NCBI RefSeq assembly: GCF_027887165.1
Contig: NC_077228.1
Coordinates: forward strand, 212,711,635-212,775,634
Direction: 5' to 3'
DNA length: 64,000 nucleotides
Source of the DNA: Monodelphis domestica
Lineage: Eukaryota; Chordata; Mammalia; Didelphimorphia; Didelphidae
A model generated the notes under the pieces. The model had not been told where the DNA came from. It saw nothing but the letters and a program-made list of their open reading frames with translations, and made no database searches. Shown here in pieces: positions 45,063-58,569 of the stretch. How positions within the stretch are numbered: the first letter of the stretch is position 1; the number at the start of each line of letters is the position of its first letter. The position numbers and the translations under genes were made by a program.

Positions 45063-46139
45063 ATGAATCAATAAAGGTAGGTTAGGTGGGTATCTGTAAT
45101 ATAGCCTTGAATTAGAGATTGTCCTCCCAACTTGGAAATTATTCTTCACACTATTAAAGTAAATTGACAGGTGTCTGGGAGAGGTAGATAAGCCCTGTAT
45201 GTATGGAATGATGCCATTGGTTGGCTAATTTCTTAAAAATAATGCTGGATTTCTAGGGGCTTGGGTTCTTATCCTGGAGCCATGATTTAAAAGGTTTGAA
45301 ATAAGCAAATGTTCCTATATTTACTTTTTTGGTGGTGGTTAGTACCCTTGCTTTTTAATACTAATTCAAGCATAATTCCTCTTCCTAAGTCCAGGAGCTT
45401 TGCAAAATATTTGTAATTTTGGTAAAAATAATTTTCTATTACATACAACACAAAGTCTTTAGAATCTTCCCCCAATTTTTATTCCAACTGAATGGCCTTT
45501 CTGATAACTTCTTCCTTTTGTAAAATCTGTGGCCCAACCATATCCCTGTGTTAATGTTCCCAATTGGCAGGGCTAGGCCAATTGCAAGTATGTCATTCAG
45601 AATAATGTTCTAATTGCTAACTTGTAGAAGAACAAAAGAATAATAATCATCCATGCCCCTTCTAAAAGCTCTCAGGGGTGCTTGTTATCTGATCTAGGTG
45701 TCACTATAAATATCTGTCCCTATTCTATAATTGTAGCAATGCCAAGTGCTATTTTTTTCTTTGTTATGAGCATAGTGACTGAGCAAGAATGAGAATTACA
45801 GTGTAAAAATTGAGCCTGTGTGCTCCACTCAGCTCACAAAAGCCAACTTTGATGGCATATTAACTTAGCCAAGATTTAGTCTCCTTAAAGATGTTATTCT
45901 GAAGTCCTTTCCGTGTTTGCTATAGCAAAAGAACCAAGACTCTTGTTCCGCTATGAATTATAGTAACTGTTTTACCTTTCCTTGCACTGGGAAAAAAGCT
46001 TTTTATTGGGACAGTTGTGTGAGGATCTGATGCTTGACCTTCTCCCACATTTGTTCCTCCAGATGCTTGGAATCTCTAATTTGAAAGAAATTCCATTTTG
46101 AATCTGTCAATGGCAGCACCACTTAACCCAGTACTCCAG
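45063..46139. other. Intron 1, unassigned
   Basis: No gene or clear repeat seen. Confidence 0.4.
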
Positions 46140-46142
46140 GTT

Positions 46143-46192
46143 TGAAACCTTACCTTTCTTACATGTCTGAAACCTTACCTTTCTTACATGTC
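46143..46192 (+). repeat. 25-bp unit repeated twice exactly
   Basis: Perfect tandem pair, 46143-46167 and 46168-46192, each starting TGAAACCTTACC and ending TTACATGTC. Confidence 0.97.
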
Positions 46193-46339
46193 CCTCATTT
46201 TTCCTGACCAAAGCATTTCTAAGGCTTGTCTTCTGTCTTGATGATATCTCTCACCTCCTTCCTTCCTTGTCCCCTGCCATCATCTCTATAGAAACCCAAT
46301 TTCAGTAGGCTAATAGGTCTTCCCCTTTTAACTGATAAT

Positions 46340-46740
46340 GTTATGTAACTACAATCATGTCATTTTAAAAAACATTCTTCAGTAGCTTCTTAGTGTCTAT
46401 TAAGTTCGCAAATTGTTTTTTTCCAACAACTTTGCGAGTTGGATAGTGCAAGTATTATTTACAAAGGCCTTCAAGAATCTTCCTCTAATTTTACACTCCC
46501 TTTGCATTTTCTTTTGCTCCCCCCCCCCATTCCTAGAATACCTTCTCTCCTACTTTAATTTCCTGTCCAACTCAAATGGTACCTCTTCCATGTTGTACTC
46601 CTTGGTCTCTATATGATAATACCTTCTAGACTGGAAACTTGATAGGAAGGAGCTTTATCTTTTGTATCTTATCTAACCTTTGTCTTCTTTAGTACTTAGT
46701 GCAGTATGCTATACATAGTAGGCCCTTAGTTAGGCTTGAA
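46340..46740 (+). mobile_element. L2 3' end
   Basis: CTTCAGTAGCTTCTTAGTGTC, TAGAATACCTTCTCTCC, CTGTCCAACTCAAATGGTACC, TAGACTGGAAACTTGATAGG and AGTATGCTATACATAGTAGGC in L2 order. Confidence 0.75.
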
Positions 46741-46844
46741 TTTGTATTTTAGTTCATCTGGTCAGTTAGAAATCATTCATTCTTGCTAAGGAATATGTTG
46801 TTTTCTTTCGAAGATGCTATAATCCCTACCTGGTTTTCTCAGCT

Positions 46845-47012
46845 TGGTAGTTGAAGTCAAAAGACTTGGGTTGGAATTGCATTCCAGCTACTTATTAGCT
46901 CTCTGACGTTATGCAAGTCACTTAACCTTTCTAGGCCCCTGCTTTATCAGCTCTAAAGTGAGGAGATTGGAACAGATTGTCTCTTAGGTCCCTTGCTGCT
47001 CTAAATCTGATG
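46845..47012 (+). mobile_element. MIR
   Basis: TTGGTAGTTGAAGTCAAAAGAC, GGGTTGGAATTGCATTCC, CTGACGTTATGCAAGTCAC and CTCTTAGGTCCCTTGCTGC. Confidence 0.75.
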
Positions 47013-47789
47013 TTCCTTTGAGGGAAGGATCCAATCTCTGTGAATATCTCTTTGTTAAGGGAAGCAAACTCAGGCACCTGTCTTTGCAGGGAAAGAAGCA
47101 TTGCGCTTTGGTTATAATTCCTTGGGACTACTGTGGGACAACTAGGATATTTGTTGTGGCTATAGGTGAGAAACAGTTTAGGAAAGCAATCTCTCTGAAG
47201 TACCTTTTCTTTTCAATTTAATTCTTTCCTTTTCACTTTCTAGTCTTAGATAGACTTTCTACTGGGAAATGATTTTGGAGTAGAAAAAGAATTCTAAGTC
47301 TGCAATTTTCTGATTTGGATATTAATAATGGCACCCAGCCATCCTTAGGTTGCCATGTGGTCTTACAATTGGTTTTCCAGTGGGGCGAAATGGAGAATGT
47401 TTGGTTTTGGAGAACAGAATCAACTTGGGGATTATTGTCTCTTCTCTTATGGTCAGCTTTGTGTGACCTACGTTTTAGTTGGGAAATGGGATGAGGAGGG
47501 AGGAAGACTTTTGATCAAAGCTATGTATATACTCAGCCAATTAGGAGGAGCAAGTCTGGAATGGAGTAGCTTTAGCATTTGCTGCCATTGGCCAGTTTAT
47601 TGTCTTTTGGAACCTTAGGGGCAAGGCTAAAAAGAGGAAGAGGGAGGAAAGTTTGGGGGATTCACCCTGGAGGATAGAGACAGGGGATTTAAGGGTTCTC
47701 TATAGTTTGGTATGTTGTCAAGTTGGTGCTGCCATTGATAGGAGCTACTTCCCGCTCTCACTTATTACCTTTTATTCTTTTTCTTTCAG
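47013..47789. other. Intron 1, end
   Basis: No repeat recognised. The open frames of 67-92 codons here are not exons: none has matching splice signals and a recognisable product. Confidence 0.45.
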
Positions 47790-48041
<252 letters not shown>

Positions 48042-50256
48042 TGACCCTCCCTCTAGCCCACCCACCTTTCTTACTCAGAGACCCAAAGAAGCATTGCTTT
48101 TCCCTTCACTTTCACAGTGTACTTATTCTTTTACTGAAATTGGATAGATTGAAGTAACTGCTGAATGAAATGTTTATTATCACTTTGAAGTTGGTATGAT
48201 GTATCCTTGGTTTTTTAATTGTTTTTGCTGTGTATTTACACTAGGATTTTTAGTTTTTTAAACTGCCTTGATTTTTCAGTCAGTCAACAAGCCTTTATTC
48301 TAAATATTTCCTCTGTTGGTATATGTATGTTTGACATTAGCACTTTCTCTAAGTGAAATCAACATAGGGTGATTGAATAAATTGATTTAACTGGTCAGAG
48401 TGGAAACATTTTTCAAGACTGCCTTAGAGATTTTTGTGGCTTGAATTTGAAGGATTGATATCTCAAGTTGATCCATGCAAAAGCTTCAAGTTAGCATCAT
48501 TTTCTATGATAGTCATAAAGTTTGATTTTCCTTCACCCTGATGTAAGTAGCAAGGAAAGCCTTTTCATTTGAGAAATTATTTGTTCCCAGTTTTTATGAA
48601 GGCTAGAATATATGGCAGACCTAGATTAAAGAGTATTGGCTGTGTATTTTCATCCCCTTTAAGAGAATAGTCATCTTGAGTGGTAAATAATAAGGTAGTT
48701 AACTTGCTCTTGCAGAAGTCAGATTTTTATTTTCTTAAAAGAAACTTGGGAAGCAATTACCCCATAATATACTGTAATTGCAGAAAAGAAACTTGCTGAC
48801 ATTCTAAAAATAAGCCTCTACACGGTTGCAACTCATTTTGAGCCCCACTATTTACACTAGGATTTTCTTTCCACTGGGCACATGTTAATTATGTTGTTTA
48901 CACAATTGACTATAGCAGCTTTGCCCTTTTAGATATGTAATTTACTTTTACAGCTGTGGGTGTATAGAACAGTGTGTCACCTTTAAATGGAGAGATCTTA
49001 AAGTTTAGCATTTGGTCACTTGATTTTTTTAAAGTTAGTTTGTGTCTCTTATTTTTACTTCTGCTTATCTGAACTGTAGTCATGTGGTCTTTACTGTGAC
49101 TGAAAGAAACTAATGAAATTTTCTAAAAGAGGAAGAAAAGTGAGGATTCATGAAATATAGCATATTGTAAAAGTACTTGTGACTTTTTTCAATACTTGTA
49201 TGGGTATGGTTAGTCCTCACAACATAGTTTTTCTTAGATTCAAATTTCACAGGAGCTTGTCCTTTAAAAAAGGAAGAAGTAAAATTTTGAGCATGTTTTT
49301 TTTTTTCAAGTTCTTGTGAAATTGACCTTCTTGAATATATGCTTAAAGACATATAATTTAAATGATCTGCAACAAATAGGACTGGTACAAGGATTTAGAG
49401 TAACAGATCTAAAGTAGTTAATAATTGGAGTGAGTTTTTAAGGATGCTGCAAAATAACAGAACAGGTTGATTTCAAATATTTATATAAGTGATTACTGAG
49501 TTCAGTAGATAATATGTATGTTAACTCAGTTCCATTAGCTTCTTAAAACCAACATTCTAAATTTAATAAAAAATCTTTTGGGCTTTCATTTTATTTATGT
49601 GTAAACTAGAGATTTCTTGATTTAAAAAAACTAGTCTTAATACCTGAACATGATGATCTGACACTCTAGATTGCTCTCTAGATTCTGCTTATTGCATATT
49701 CAGCACTGAAGATCAAAGAAATTGAATCCTTCATATCCAGAAAGTTCCTGAAAAGTTACATAAAGTGACCAGAGTCATAAGTCAGAAGTTCTTGGTAACT
49801 TAGAAGATCTACATATCCTAAAACAAGTGTATAATTCTTCTTTGAAACTCTTAAAAGAGTTAACTTAAACTTAACTAGTTAAAGAAAACTAAGGAAAACT
49901 ATGCTTTTTGCATTTCCCCAAGAGCATATGTATATATTTTCAAAGAACTATGCTTGATATTGAAAAAGGTGATCAGAATGTTAACTTTTTCCTTTCCCAA
50001 AATACAAGAGTGAAAAATCCACAAATTGTTTGTCAGTTCAGTAGATAATTTGGATATGAGGTCATAATGCTATTACTGCATATTCACATATTGTAGTCTC
50101 AACTGAATTAGCAGTTTGTTAGTAATCTTGTGGCTTAATTCCAAAAATGAATGAAGATGGGTGCCCCTTGACTCATAACAGCTGAATAAAGAGGGAAATT
50201 TCTCTCTTCTTTGGCAGCTGGTAGTAAAAAGTATGTATTTTTCTTTTAATTCTTTT

Positions 50257-50419
50257 TTTTTTTTAACTCTTACCTTCTGTCTTAGAATCAATGCTAAGGG
50301 CTAGGCAGTGGGACTTAAGTGACTTGTCCAGGGTCATACAGCTAGCAATGTCTAAGGCTGGATCTAAACTCAGGACCTCCTTTCTTTAGGCATGGCTCTA
50401 TCCACTGACCCACCTCACA
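50257..50419 (-). mobile_element. Marsupial SINE
   Basis: Reverse copy: TTAACTCTTACCTTCTGTC, GGGCTAGGCAGTGGGAC and ATCCACTGACCCACC head; about 20 bases are missing after the tail module. Confidence 0.85.
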
Positions 50420-50529
50420 GAATAATCTTGGGTTTTTTTTTTCCCTGTGCAATGTGATATCTTTATATTCTTTCTATACATGGTAGATTATAGTGCCTCA
50501 TAAAAAAATTTTTTTTTTTCAGAAGAGAA

Positions 50530-50692
50530 AACATGGTTTAGTGGAATAAATTCTGGCTTGGAGTTGGAAGACTATATTATATATTCCCAGCTTTTTCACC
50601 AGACCAATTGTGTGGCCTTAGGCAAATCATTTCATCTCTCCAGTGTTCTCATCTGTTTGAGGAGATTAGATTATTTTTGAGTCTATGAGTAG
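50530..50692 (+). mobile_element. MIR
   Basis: AACATGGTTTAGTGGAATAAATTC, TGTGTGGCCTTAGGCAAATC and TCATCTGTTTGAGGAGATTAG. Confidence 0.7.
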
Positions 50693-50854
50693 AAATGTGC
50701 CAACTCCCCACCTTCCCCAAAAGGATAGTATATACTGGTTCTACTTGTGACAAATAAGAATGAAGTTGCTCTTACTCAGGCTATGAACCTAGTCTAGAGA
50801 ATCCTCAGGAAGCTGGAGAAATGCTCCTTAGGCATGAAAGACAGAAAGGATCTG

Positions 50855-50998
50855 AAAAACCACTCCTTTCATTTTATAGATAAGGAAATGGAGAATCAGA
50901 GTAGGGAAATAACTTACCCAAAGATGCACAGAACCTATTGGTAGCAGTATTTGAATCTTCTCACTACAAAATTCCGGGCTTTTTCTATTGAACTGTAA
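50855..50998 (-). mobile_element. MIR-type remnant
   Basis: CATTTTATAGATAAGGAAATGG, TAACTTACCCAAAGATGCAC and GGCTTTTTCTATTGAACTG, reverse. Confidence 0.65.
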
Positions 50999-51079
50999 AA
51001 CCCTTATACTTAGCTTATCCGAAGCTAAATTAATGTTTCCTTAAGTTGTTCTCTACACATTCTAATTTTCTTATTTCTT

Positions 51080-51780
51080 TTAGTGATATCACCATTTCCT
51101 AGTCACCCAGGCTTAAAACCTCAAAGCCATCTTTGACACTTCCCTTTCTTTCACCACTCCCTATTCAATCATTTGCTAAATCCTGTTTTTGTCTCCTCCA
51201 TACTTCTGCACTAGTCTCTTCCTCTCCACCCTTTACCTCCTTTAGATATAGTAGCCTTCTAACTGGTATTCCTGCCTTCAACCTTTCCTTTCTCTAATGT
51301 ATCTTTTGCATTGTTGCCAAAGTAATTCTAGTACACAAGCCTGATCAGTTCGTTTTCCTGCTCAAAAATCTTCAAGAATTTTCTCTTGCTCATTGGGTCA
51401 ACTGAAACTTAGACTGGCATTCAGATTCTTTTATAGTCAATCTGCCCTACCAATCTGGCTTTATTTTACTCTATCTCTCTTCTAACCACATTGGACTGTT
51501 GTCTGTTCTCTTCTGATTTCTTAGATCCTTCCCTGTGTGCCACTTCTGCAGTGGCACAGGCCTGCCCATCTCTGTCTGTAAATCTCTCTACACTTTCCCC
51601 TCCCAGCTAGAAGGAATTTTTACATCCTTATATCTTTTTGTCATTTTTGTTTAACTTCTATCAAATTGTATTATAGTTATCTTATAGTTAGACGAATTAT
51701 GTGAAAGTAGGGAATAATGTAGTCTTGTTTTTTAATCTTTTTATTTGCAATGCCTTGTATATAGAAGGTGCTAGGTGGCT
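51080..51780 (+). mobile_element. L2-type LINE remnant
   Basis: Cytosine/thymine-rich sequence with L2 landmarks: AATCATTTGCTAAATCCTG, CTTCTAACTGGTATTCCTGCC, AAAGTAATTCTAGTACACAAG, CTCAAAAATCTTCAAGAATTTTC and CCTTGTATATAGAAGGTGC. Confidence 0.65.
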
Positions 51781-52074
51781 ACTAGGTCTGTATTCATTTA
51801 AATTTAGAATTTTGAACTAAACTATGGAGCAGAGAACCAGTCAAGTACAAATATACAATGTCCAGTTTCACCTTTTCCCTAATTTCTAATAAAGGTGATA
51901 GAAATAAGATTTAGGAATTCTTTTCTCTGATGTCTATAGAGTTGTTAGAGATGAGATTTAGGAGTTCATGTATTCACTGTGGCATCTTCCTTCAAAAAGT
52001 ATAGACTTTCAATCAATTTTATATGTGTGTGTGAGAGATACACACACATTTATTTATTTATTTTCTGTGATATT

Positions 52075-52360
52075 TTTGTTGAATACTTACTATGTGCCAA
52101 GTACTATGCTGTAGTACTGTGACAGATATAAAAAGTATAAGGCTATTTTTCTAACTTTATGGGTCTTTGGATTTCATTAGGAATGGGAGATAGAAAGCTG
52201 ACATGAAGTAAAAAATAGTATGAGGTAGTATGTCATGAAATACTGAAATTATTTGGTAAAGACATAGGAATGCATAAGCTTGAGGGCCTTCTAAAGTGGA
52301 ACTGTCTGGGAAGGCTTCTTGGAGGAGTTGGGACTTGAGGTAGCCTTTGATGTGACACCA
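52075..52360 (-). mobile_element. L2 3' end
   Basis: TTGAATACTTACTATGTGCC, AAGTACTATGCTGTAG and GGAAGGCTTCTTGGAGGAG in reverse L2 order. Confidence 0.65.
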
Positions 52361-52718
52361 GTGCTGAGAACACTTTAATGAATTTGAGTGCCCAAAGGGC
52401 AAATTCAAGCTGTCCGTGAGCCCCAGAGGATTACCAGAGAGTTGAGGGAGAAAGTACTTGCTTTGGGCAGCTGGACTGAGGAGTCTATGCAAAAAATGTC
52501 TTCCAGTGCTGGGAAGAGGGGCAACCCAAGGAGTCCCTGCTCTGCAGTTGCCATGTCTTCCCCAATACAGGACTAGGGGTTCATGTTGGGGGGATCTTGG
52601 CAAGAATGTGACCATATGCAGAATGTGAAGAGACTGGCCTGATTAGAGCTCAGAATTTATATTAGGAAATAGTGGGAAATAAAGTTGACTTAGAGGATGA
52701 GGACAGATTCATAGAGAA

Positions 52719-53083
52719 CAGTGATGGCAAACCTTTTAGAGATGGAGTGCTATGCCTGCCCGACCCTCCACAAGCCATGTCCCTCCCCCCTCACTCCCAC
52801 ACAGGTGGAGGGATGCATGTCCTCAGCAAGTGTAGAGAAGGGGAGGGGAGGGAAATGGCCTAAGCCTTCTGCTCTCCTCCAGCTCTGCCACCAGTGCACT
52901 CCCATTGGCTGCTGGGCAGAGGGGCAAGTGATGTGAAAAAATGTCAACAGGCACAGTAGAGAGGGGAGGGGAAAGGGAGAAGCCTTTCTAATAACAAACT
53001 TGGGGGGGGGAACCATTGCATGTGCCCATAGAGAGTTTCTGCACACCATCTTTGGTCCCCATGCCATAGGTTCATCATCACTG
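52719..53083. mobile_element. hAT-type non-autonomous DNA transposon (MITE)
   Basis: Inverted ends CAGTGATGGCAAACCTTTTA (left) and, on the other strand, CAGTGATGATGAACCTATGG (right). The 365-bp body encodes no transposase. Flanking octamers ATAGAGAA and GCCTAGAA share only the final AGAA, so the duplication has decayed. The ends resemble the CAGTGATGGCGAACC family found in several amniotes. Confidence 0.7.
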
Positions 53084-54559
53084 GCCTAGAAAATCAGACA
53101 AGCAAAGGTGATTAGATTGGTTATGTAGAACTAGAGATTTCTGAGCTGGGAATGTTCAGATTCTAGTACTGGTGCTAGAGAAAAGAAAAACTTTCAGATA
53201 AGTCATTACTTGCCCTCAGTTAGTTTACTGTTTAATTGATGAAATTGACAATTAACAAAAGTTAGTATAGATTAGCAGGGTTTAAAGTGGAGGGAGGGAA
53301 GTCCGTAATCAGGGAGTCTAGCTTCAAAATTGTTTCATTGATTAGGTGAATGAAATCCAGGACTATGGTGATGAAAAGTAAGAAAAGAAAGGTAGAAGAG
53401 ACATCTTTAGGAAAAAAATTAATGGCACTTTTGACTGCTTTTTTTCTTTAGTTTCATCCAGTGGTTTTGGTACTCATTTTCCCATTTTCATTATCTATCC
53501 AAATGGATTACTTTCTGTAAAATGAGGGCTCATATATGATGATTACTTTATAAAATATGGAGAGTCAAAAATTTGAGCTAAGATTTGGCTGGTCAAAATT
53601 TTTCAGTCATGGTACTTGAAATTAAACAAAGGCTTCTAATTTAAAGGTAGTTGTAAGTATGAATTACAATCCAAAATGTAAAGGAATTGATATGAAAATA
53701 CTACTGTTGAGATTTCAGGTACTTCTTTGTAGAGGGATTTCTTTGTTAATAGAAAATGTATTCTTTGTTTTCTGTGTTGATTAAATGCCAGAGCTGAAAG
53801 ACCATATTATCCTTAAATATGGAGGAAAGTTCCTTGTTTGGATTCTCTAATTTCAAATTACTTGTTTTCCTTTTACTGTGTGCTCATTTTTTCCCGTCAG
53901 CTGAATAGATTGTTTCCAAATAGCAGGTGCTGAGAATGTACTTTCAGTTCCTACACAGCACTCTTGAGGGTAAGGATTGGGGAGGGAGGTATAGGATGTC
54001 TGGCTAAAGACCTATGTATAAAGAGAATAAAGAAATGGCTCTAGAGCAAGGAGGACACTGGTGCTGCTTTGTTGCCTCTGAGGCAATTGATATTGGCTGT
54101 CTATTTCTCAGATTTAGGTAGCACATTTCCTTCTCTTCAACAAAAGTTCTATCTTTCTACTTGTTCTCCCTCCCCCTTTTAACCCTACCGGTAGGAGCTA
54201 AAAATTTTACTCTTGTCTGTTCTTGGTCAACTCCAAGGATTATACATAGTACCCAAGGGTTCCTGAAAGTTTAGAAGAATGTGGCTTTTGGTACAAACTC
54301 TTCACTTAGATCTTAGATCCCAGATCCCATTAATGCTGGTTGTGGTATCTTTGTCTTTGTTTTCTCCTCCACTGAGATCCCTTTCCCTTTCTCCCAGATT
54401 TAGAAGAGAGTTCAGATGAGAACCTAATCCTTAGTTGTCATGTGGAAATGGGATTAGACTTTCTGCTTAGTTTCAGAGGACAGAACTGGAAGTAGTTAGG
54501 TGGAAGTGGTTGAAAAGTGTATTTTGACTTGATGTCAGAAAAATTTTTTTTTTAACAAT

Positions 54560-54745
54560 TAGAACTATCCAGAATGGAATGGGCTGCCTTTAAGGAGGTA
54601 GTAGAATCTTCTCTTTCTCACTTCCTTTCTCCCCAGTAGAGGTTTTGAAGTAGAGGTTAGATGACCTTTTATTGGGGATATTATAGAGAAAGAGGCGACC
54701 CATGCCATCGACACTAGATGGCTCTTGCAATCTTTTACAGCTTTT
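54560..54745 (+). mobile_element. L3/CR1 3' end
   Basis: GGAATGGGCTGCCTTTAAGG, GAGGTTTTGAAGTAGAGG, TTAGATGACCTTTTATTGGGG and ACACTAGATGGCTCTTGC follow the CR1/L3 3' end. Confidence 0.75.
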
Positions 54746-57700
54746 AGTAGTCTATGAAACAGATTCCCTTGATACTCTAACCATAGCATGTATCAGTTAG
54801 TTCTATGCTGGACACTTTTATAGTTGCTGGTAACTGCTTTATAATTATTTTTTTCTTATCAGCTAGATTTTAGGATCCTAGAGAAAACCCAGTACATATC
54901 TACCAATTTCTTAAAGTTGTACTATGCACAGTGGTGTTCAAAAGAACTCTTTAGGTCATTTATCTGTATCTGTAACTTCAACATCACTGTCTGTAAGGGT
55001 CCTTTGTGTATTTTGAGGGAGGAATGTCATGGGATAAATACTTGGAAACTACTGTTTTAGGGTAGAGCATTTATGCATCCATTGCAATGTTTCTTCTAAT
55101 AATAGATCCTGATTATAATGCTTAAATAATGTAGGGTTACATGGTTTTTATCATTGTGGGTTCTCTTACAGACTGCAACTCAATTGCCACTTGTTAAACA
55201 ATTTTGCAGAATTATCATAGCCAAAAAGTTAATCACTCTTTAAATAATCTGATGAGGAGCCACTCTTAAGGGACAGTATGTCTAGTCTGTTACCCCTCCC
55301 ATATTTGAAGCCTTTCCAGCTTGAATCCAGGATCTGCCAGAGCATAAGATCCAAGCTCTACTGGCATAACTTTTTAGAGCCTATAGTCAGTCACTCTTAT
55401 CCCATGATGAAGCATCATTTGGATTTTAAAGGAAGATTAATTATAAACCAGACATAAATTAGTGGAGGTTTTTCAGGTTTTATTGTAGTGTTTTTTAGTT
55501 TAAATTAAGTAATCTTTAATCCACTAAACTTTAGTTATTAAATTTTAGAGAAGTGATGAAGATATAATTGTATTTAAGAATAAATATAGCTAAATAGAAA
55601 TAGCTGATGATCATTTTTTTTGTGTGGTCTCATTATGATATTAAAAAGCTTCAAAGCTAAGTTGAAAAGTATCAGTAAACATTTGGGACCTTTGGACTCT
55701 GGTTTTGTATCATGAACTAAAGGAGCACTTAAGAGAAGGTAGTCTTGAATTCCTGTTCCAGTTCTTACTGCCAATTCCTTATAACCTTTCTGATGTAATA
55801 ACAGGTGGAATTGATAATTAACATATAACCTTTATATTAAAAGGAAGTTCCAGGAAAAAAACAACTACATGTTTAAACCTAGTTACTTTTATTTGTAATT
55901 GTTTCCTGTGGTATAACTAACTTTTTGTTAAAAGGTAAAATAGTTTAGTGCATTTATGTCTTTTGACTTGACATAATAGCACAACAAGGCTTTTATGTTT
56001 CTTTCATATTTGACTATGTTGCTTAACTTTGGAACATTAAAATGTTAAATTCAAAATTGACTTCCTGCCTGTTCAGCGTCAAAATTGCTTGACAAAGCAT
56101 ATTTTCAGAGACAAATCTTGGATTATTCTTGGGTTCATTTGGATTATTACTTTGATTTTAGTAACTGTGAATAAGATAGTTTGATAAATTTCATTTAATT
56201 TAGATTCATTGGAATATTTATCAAAGTAGCCCAATTGAGTGTGAATTAAGGAGTGTGCCTTAGCATTCTCAAGTGGTTAAATTAATCCTTTCCAAAGGAA
56301 AGCATCTTCAACCACTTCAGAAAGAAGAAAGGAAAACTCAGTTTTAATTCTTTGTTCTTTTTCTGAGATTTGCTTTTCTTCCAAGAATTTTACATTAAAG
56401 CTAGGAAGGTGACTTGGGAGCTTTAGGGGTAGATTAAAGGCATTGACTTAGTCAAACAAAGGAGTTCAAAGGGTTTGCAACAGGCAAGTGCATGTAACTT
56501 CACAGCTGATTATCCTGATTGTAGCTCTTTGTTTTTAGCTGAGCTTTTGCAAATTACCAGACAACCAAGATGACTTTCAGTGTATAGTTTTTCAATTCAG
56601 TAGCCATTTATTGAGCACCTATGTGTACTGTTTTATAAGAGAGAGAAACATAGCCACCTTTATAGAAAAAAATTTTCATTTTCCTGCAATTATCTAGAGA
56701 CACCATAAACTTTACATTAAGGCATATTAGAGTAAATTCAAACCATATCTATCCTTTTTCTTTGCAGATTTAAGAGATTGGTGCTATAACATCTTTTATG
56801 TCCCAAGTTGTTTATTATTGTGTTCTTTTTTTTTTTTAAGTTCTTGATGTGAAAATGGTGTTCTGTGCTCTTATCCTTCAGTTGGCTTTGTAAATGCCAA
56901 TGTAATATAGTCTCCAAATTCAACTAAAATTACTAATAAAGATAGCTTGTTCAGAGGAATTCTTGAGACTGATTATCCAGGGCTCTTCTTTCCATCTTCT
57001 TTTCTTTCCTTTCACTCCTTTTGGCCTTCTCATTGTTTGAGATTTTAAAAAATACTTAAAATTTTTCATTTAGCCCTTAGTTTCAGTTTTACCTCTGTGC
57101 TATAAGTTGAAGAAAATATATTCTGTGGAGAACTGCTTTCAAATACCCAAGTACATATACATATATTTTATTTCCTAATTAGTCCGTGGAAAATTTTTAT
57201 TAGCTCTAAAACTTTTTGTTAGTCTTCCATTTAAAACTTATGCATTCATATTTAATCCCTTCCTTCTTTGTTTCTCCTGTTCCCCATCTCATCAGAGAAT
57301 TTTTAATGTTAAGATAGAGGTCCACAAGAGAGAATTTAAATACTCCGATCCTCAGTATAGTTTTTATTAGGAGATGGCCGTGTGTAATTTTGTTTCACCC
57401 AGTCATTAATACATTATAGCTAGAGTGTACCATAATGATTTAACGCCCCCCCCCCCCATGTGGCTTCTTTCAGTCAACTGGCCTTAGTTTATAACATTGT
57501 TGCTATAAAATCTGTACATTATATTCTGTAACATAATTTCTCCTAAAGTAGTTTTTAAACAATGTTTTAGTAATACCTTTTGCCTTTACAACTGAGTCAT
57601 TTTACAAGCCTCTTCTGCTTATCCTTTCAGTTATAAAAAACAATTAAAGCAAAAAAAAATACTGAATGTAGCAACTGTATTTGACATTGTATACTATATT

Positions 57701-58067
57701 AAGTTTCCATTATTCTGTGTCTCTCCTCCACCTCCTAGTTGTCAGTTGTGTGGGAGGATATCTTTTCTAGGACCTTCAGTAGTTTTTCCATTACAGGCAT
57801 ACTGGTTCCAGACCATAGCAATAAAACAAATATCACAATAAAACAAGTCATATGAAATTTTTGGTTTCTCAGTACATATAAAAGTTATGTTTACATTGTA
57901 CCATAGTCCATTAAACATGCAATAATATATATCTTTGAAAAATGGAGAACCTGCAGCAAGTTCTAATCTTTTTTGCTGGTGGAAGGTCTTGCTTTGATGT
58001 TGATATATTTATGGTTGCTGACTGATCAGTAGTGGTGGTTGCTGAAGGTTGGGGTGGCTGTGGCAAT

Positions 58068-58231
58068 TTTTTTTTTTTAATCCTTCCCTTCCCTTGGAAT
58101 CAATACTGTGTTCCAAGGCAGAAGAGTGGTAAGGGCTAGGCAATGGGGGTTAAATGACTTGCCCAGGATCACACATTTTGGGAAGTGTCTTTAGGCCTGA
58201 CCCTTAATCCACTGAGCTACCCAGCTGCTCC
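58068..58231 (-). mobile_element. Marsupial SINE nested in the Tigger
   Basis: Reverse copy with GGTAAGGGCTAGGCAATGGGG; flanked by CTGTGGCAAT (58058-58067) and CTATGGCAAT (58232-58241). Confidence 0.88.
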
Positions 58232-58310
58232 CTATGGCAATAACGTTGAAGTTAACATTTCCTTTCTTTCACTTGAACACTTAGAGGCCTAACATTGTAT
58301 TGGCCTAATT

Positions 58311-58569
58311 CCCTTCCTCCCTTCCTTCCTCCCTCCCTTCTTTCTTCCTTCCTCCCTTTCCCTTCCTCCCTCCCTCTCTCCCTTGCTTCCTCCCTCCCTT
58401 CCTTCCTCCCAAAATTATTACCTTTTGTCTTAGTAATGACTCAAGACAGAAGGGGTAGGGCTAGACAAATGGGATTGTGACTTGCTGGTGGTCACATAGC
58501 TAAGAAGTGTCCGAATTCAGATTTGAACCCAAGGCCTCCCAACTCCATCCACTGTACCACCTAGCTGCC
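58311..58569 (-). mobile_element. Marsupial SINE with expanded GGAA tail, nested in the Tigger
   Basis: Reverse SINE body from about 58409, head CCACCTAGCTGCCCC. Its tail has become a pure C/T tract of about 98 bases (TTCC/TCCC units, 58311-58408). Flanked by CCTAATT (58304-58310 and 58570-58576). Confidence 0.88.

Larger units (their letters stand above)
40223..47789 (+). other. GRB2: GRB2 intron 1
   Basis: The intron begins GTAAGT and ends in a strong pyrimidine tract, TTTATTCTTTTTCTTTCAG. It is about 7.6 kb and poor in repeats compared with the flanking intergenic DNA. It holds a diverged local duplication, a few MIR remnants and one L2 piece, described separately. The first 2.4 kb (40450-42850) is AT-rich single-copy-looking sequence without a recognisable gene or mobile element; an intronic enhancer there would not be visible by eye. 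Confidence 0.7.

Noticed and set aside
52157..52615. 152-codon reverse frame
   Set aside because: It lies mostly over an L2 3' end and has no recognisable domain or splice context.
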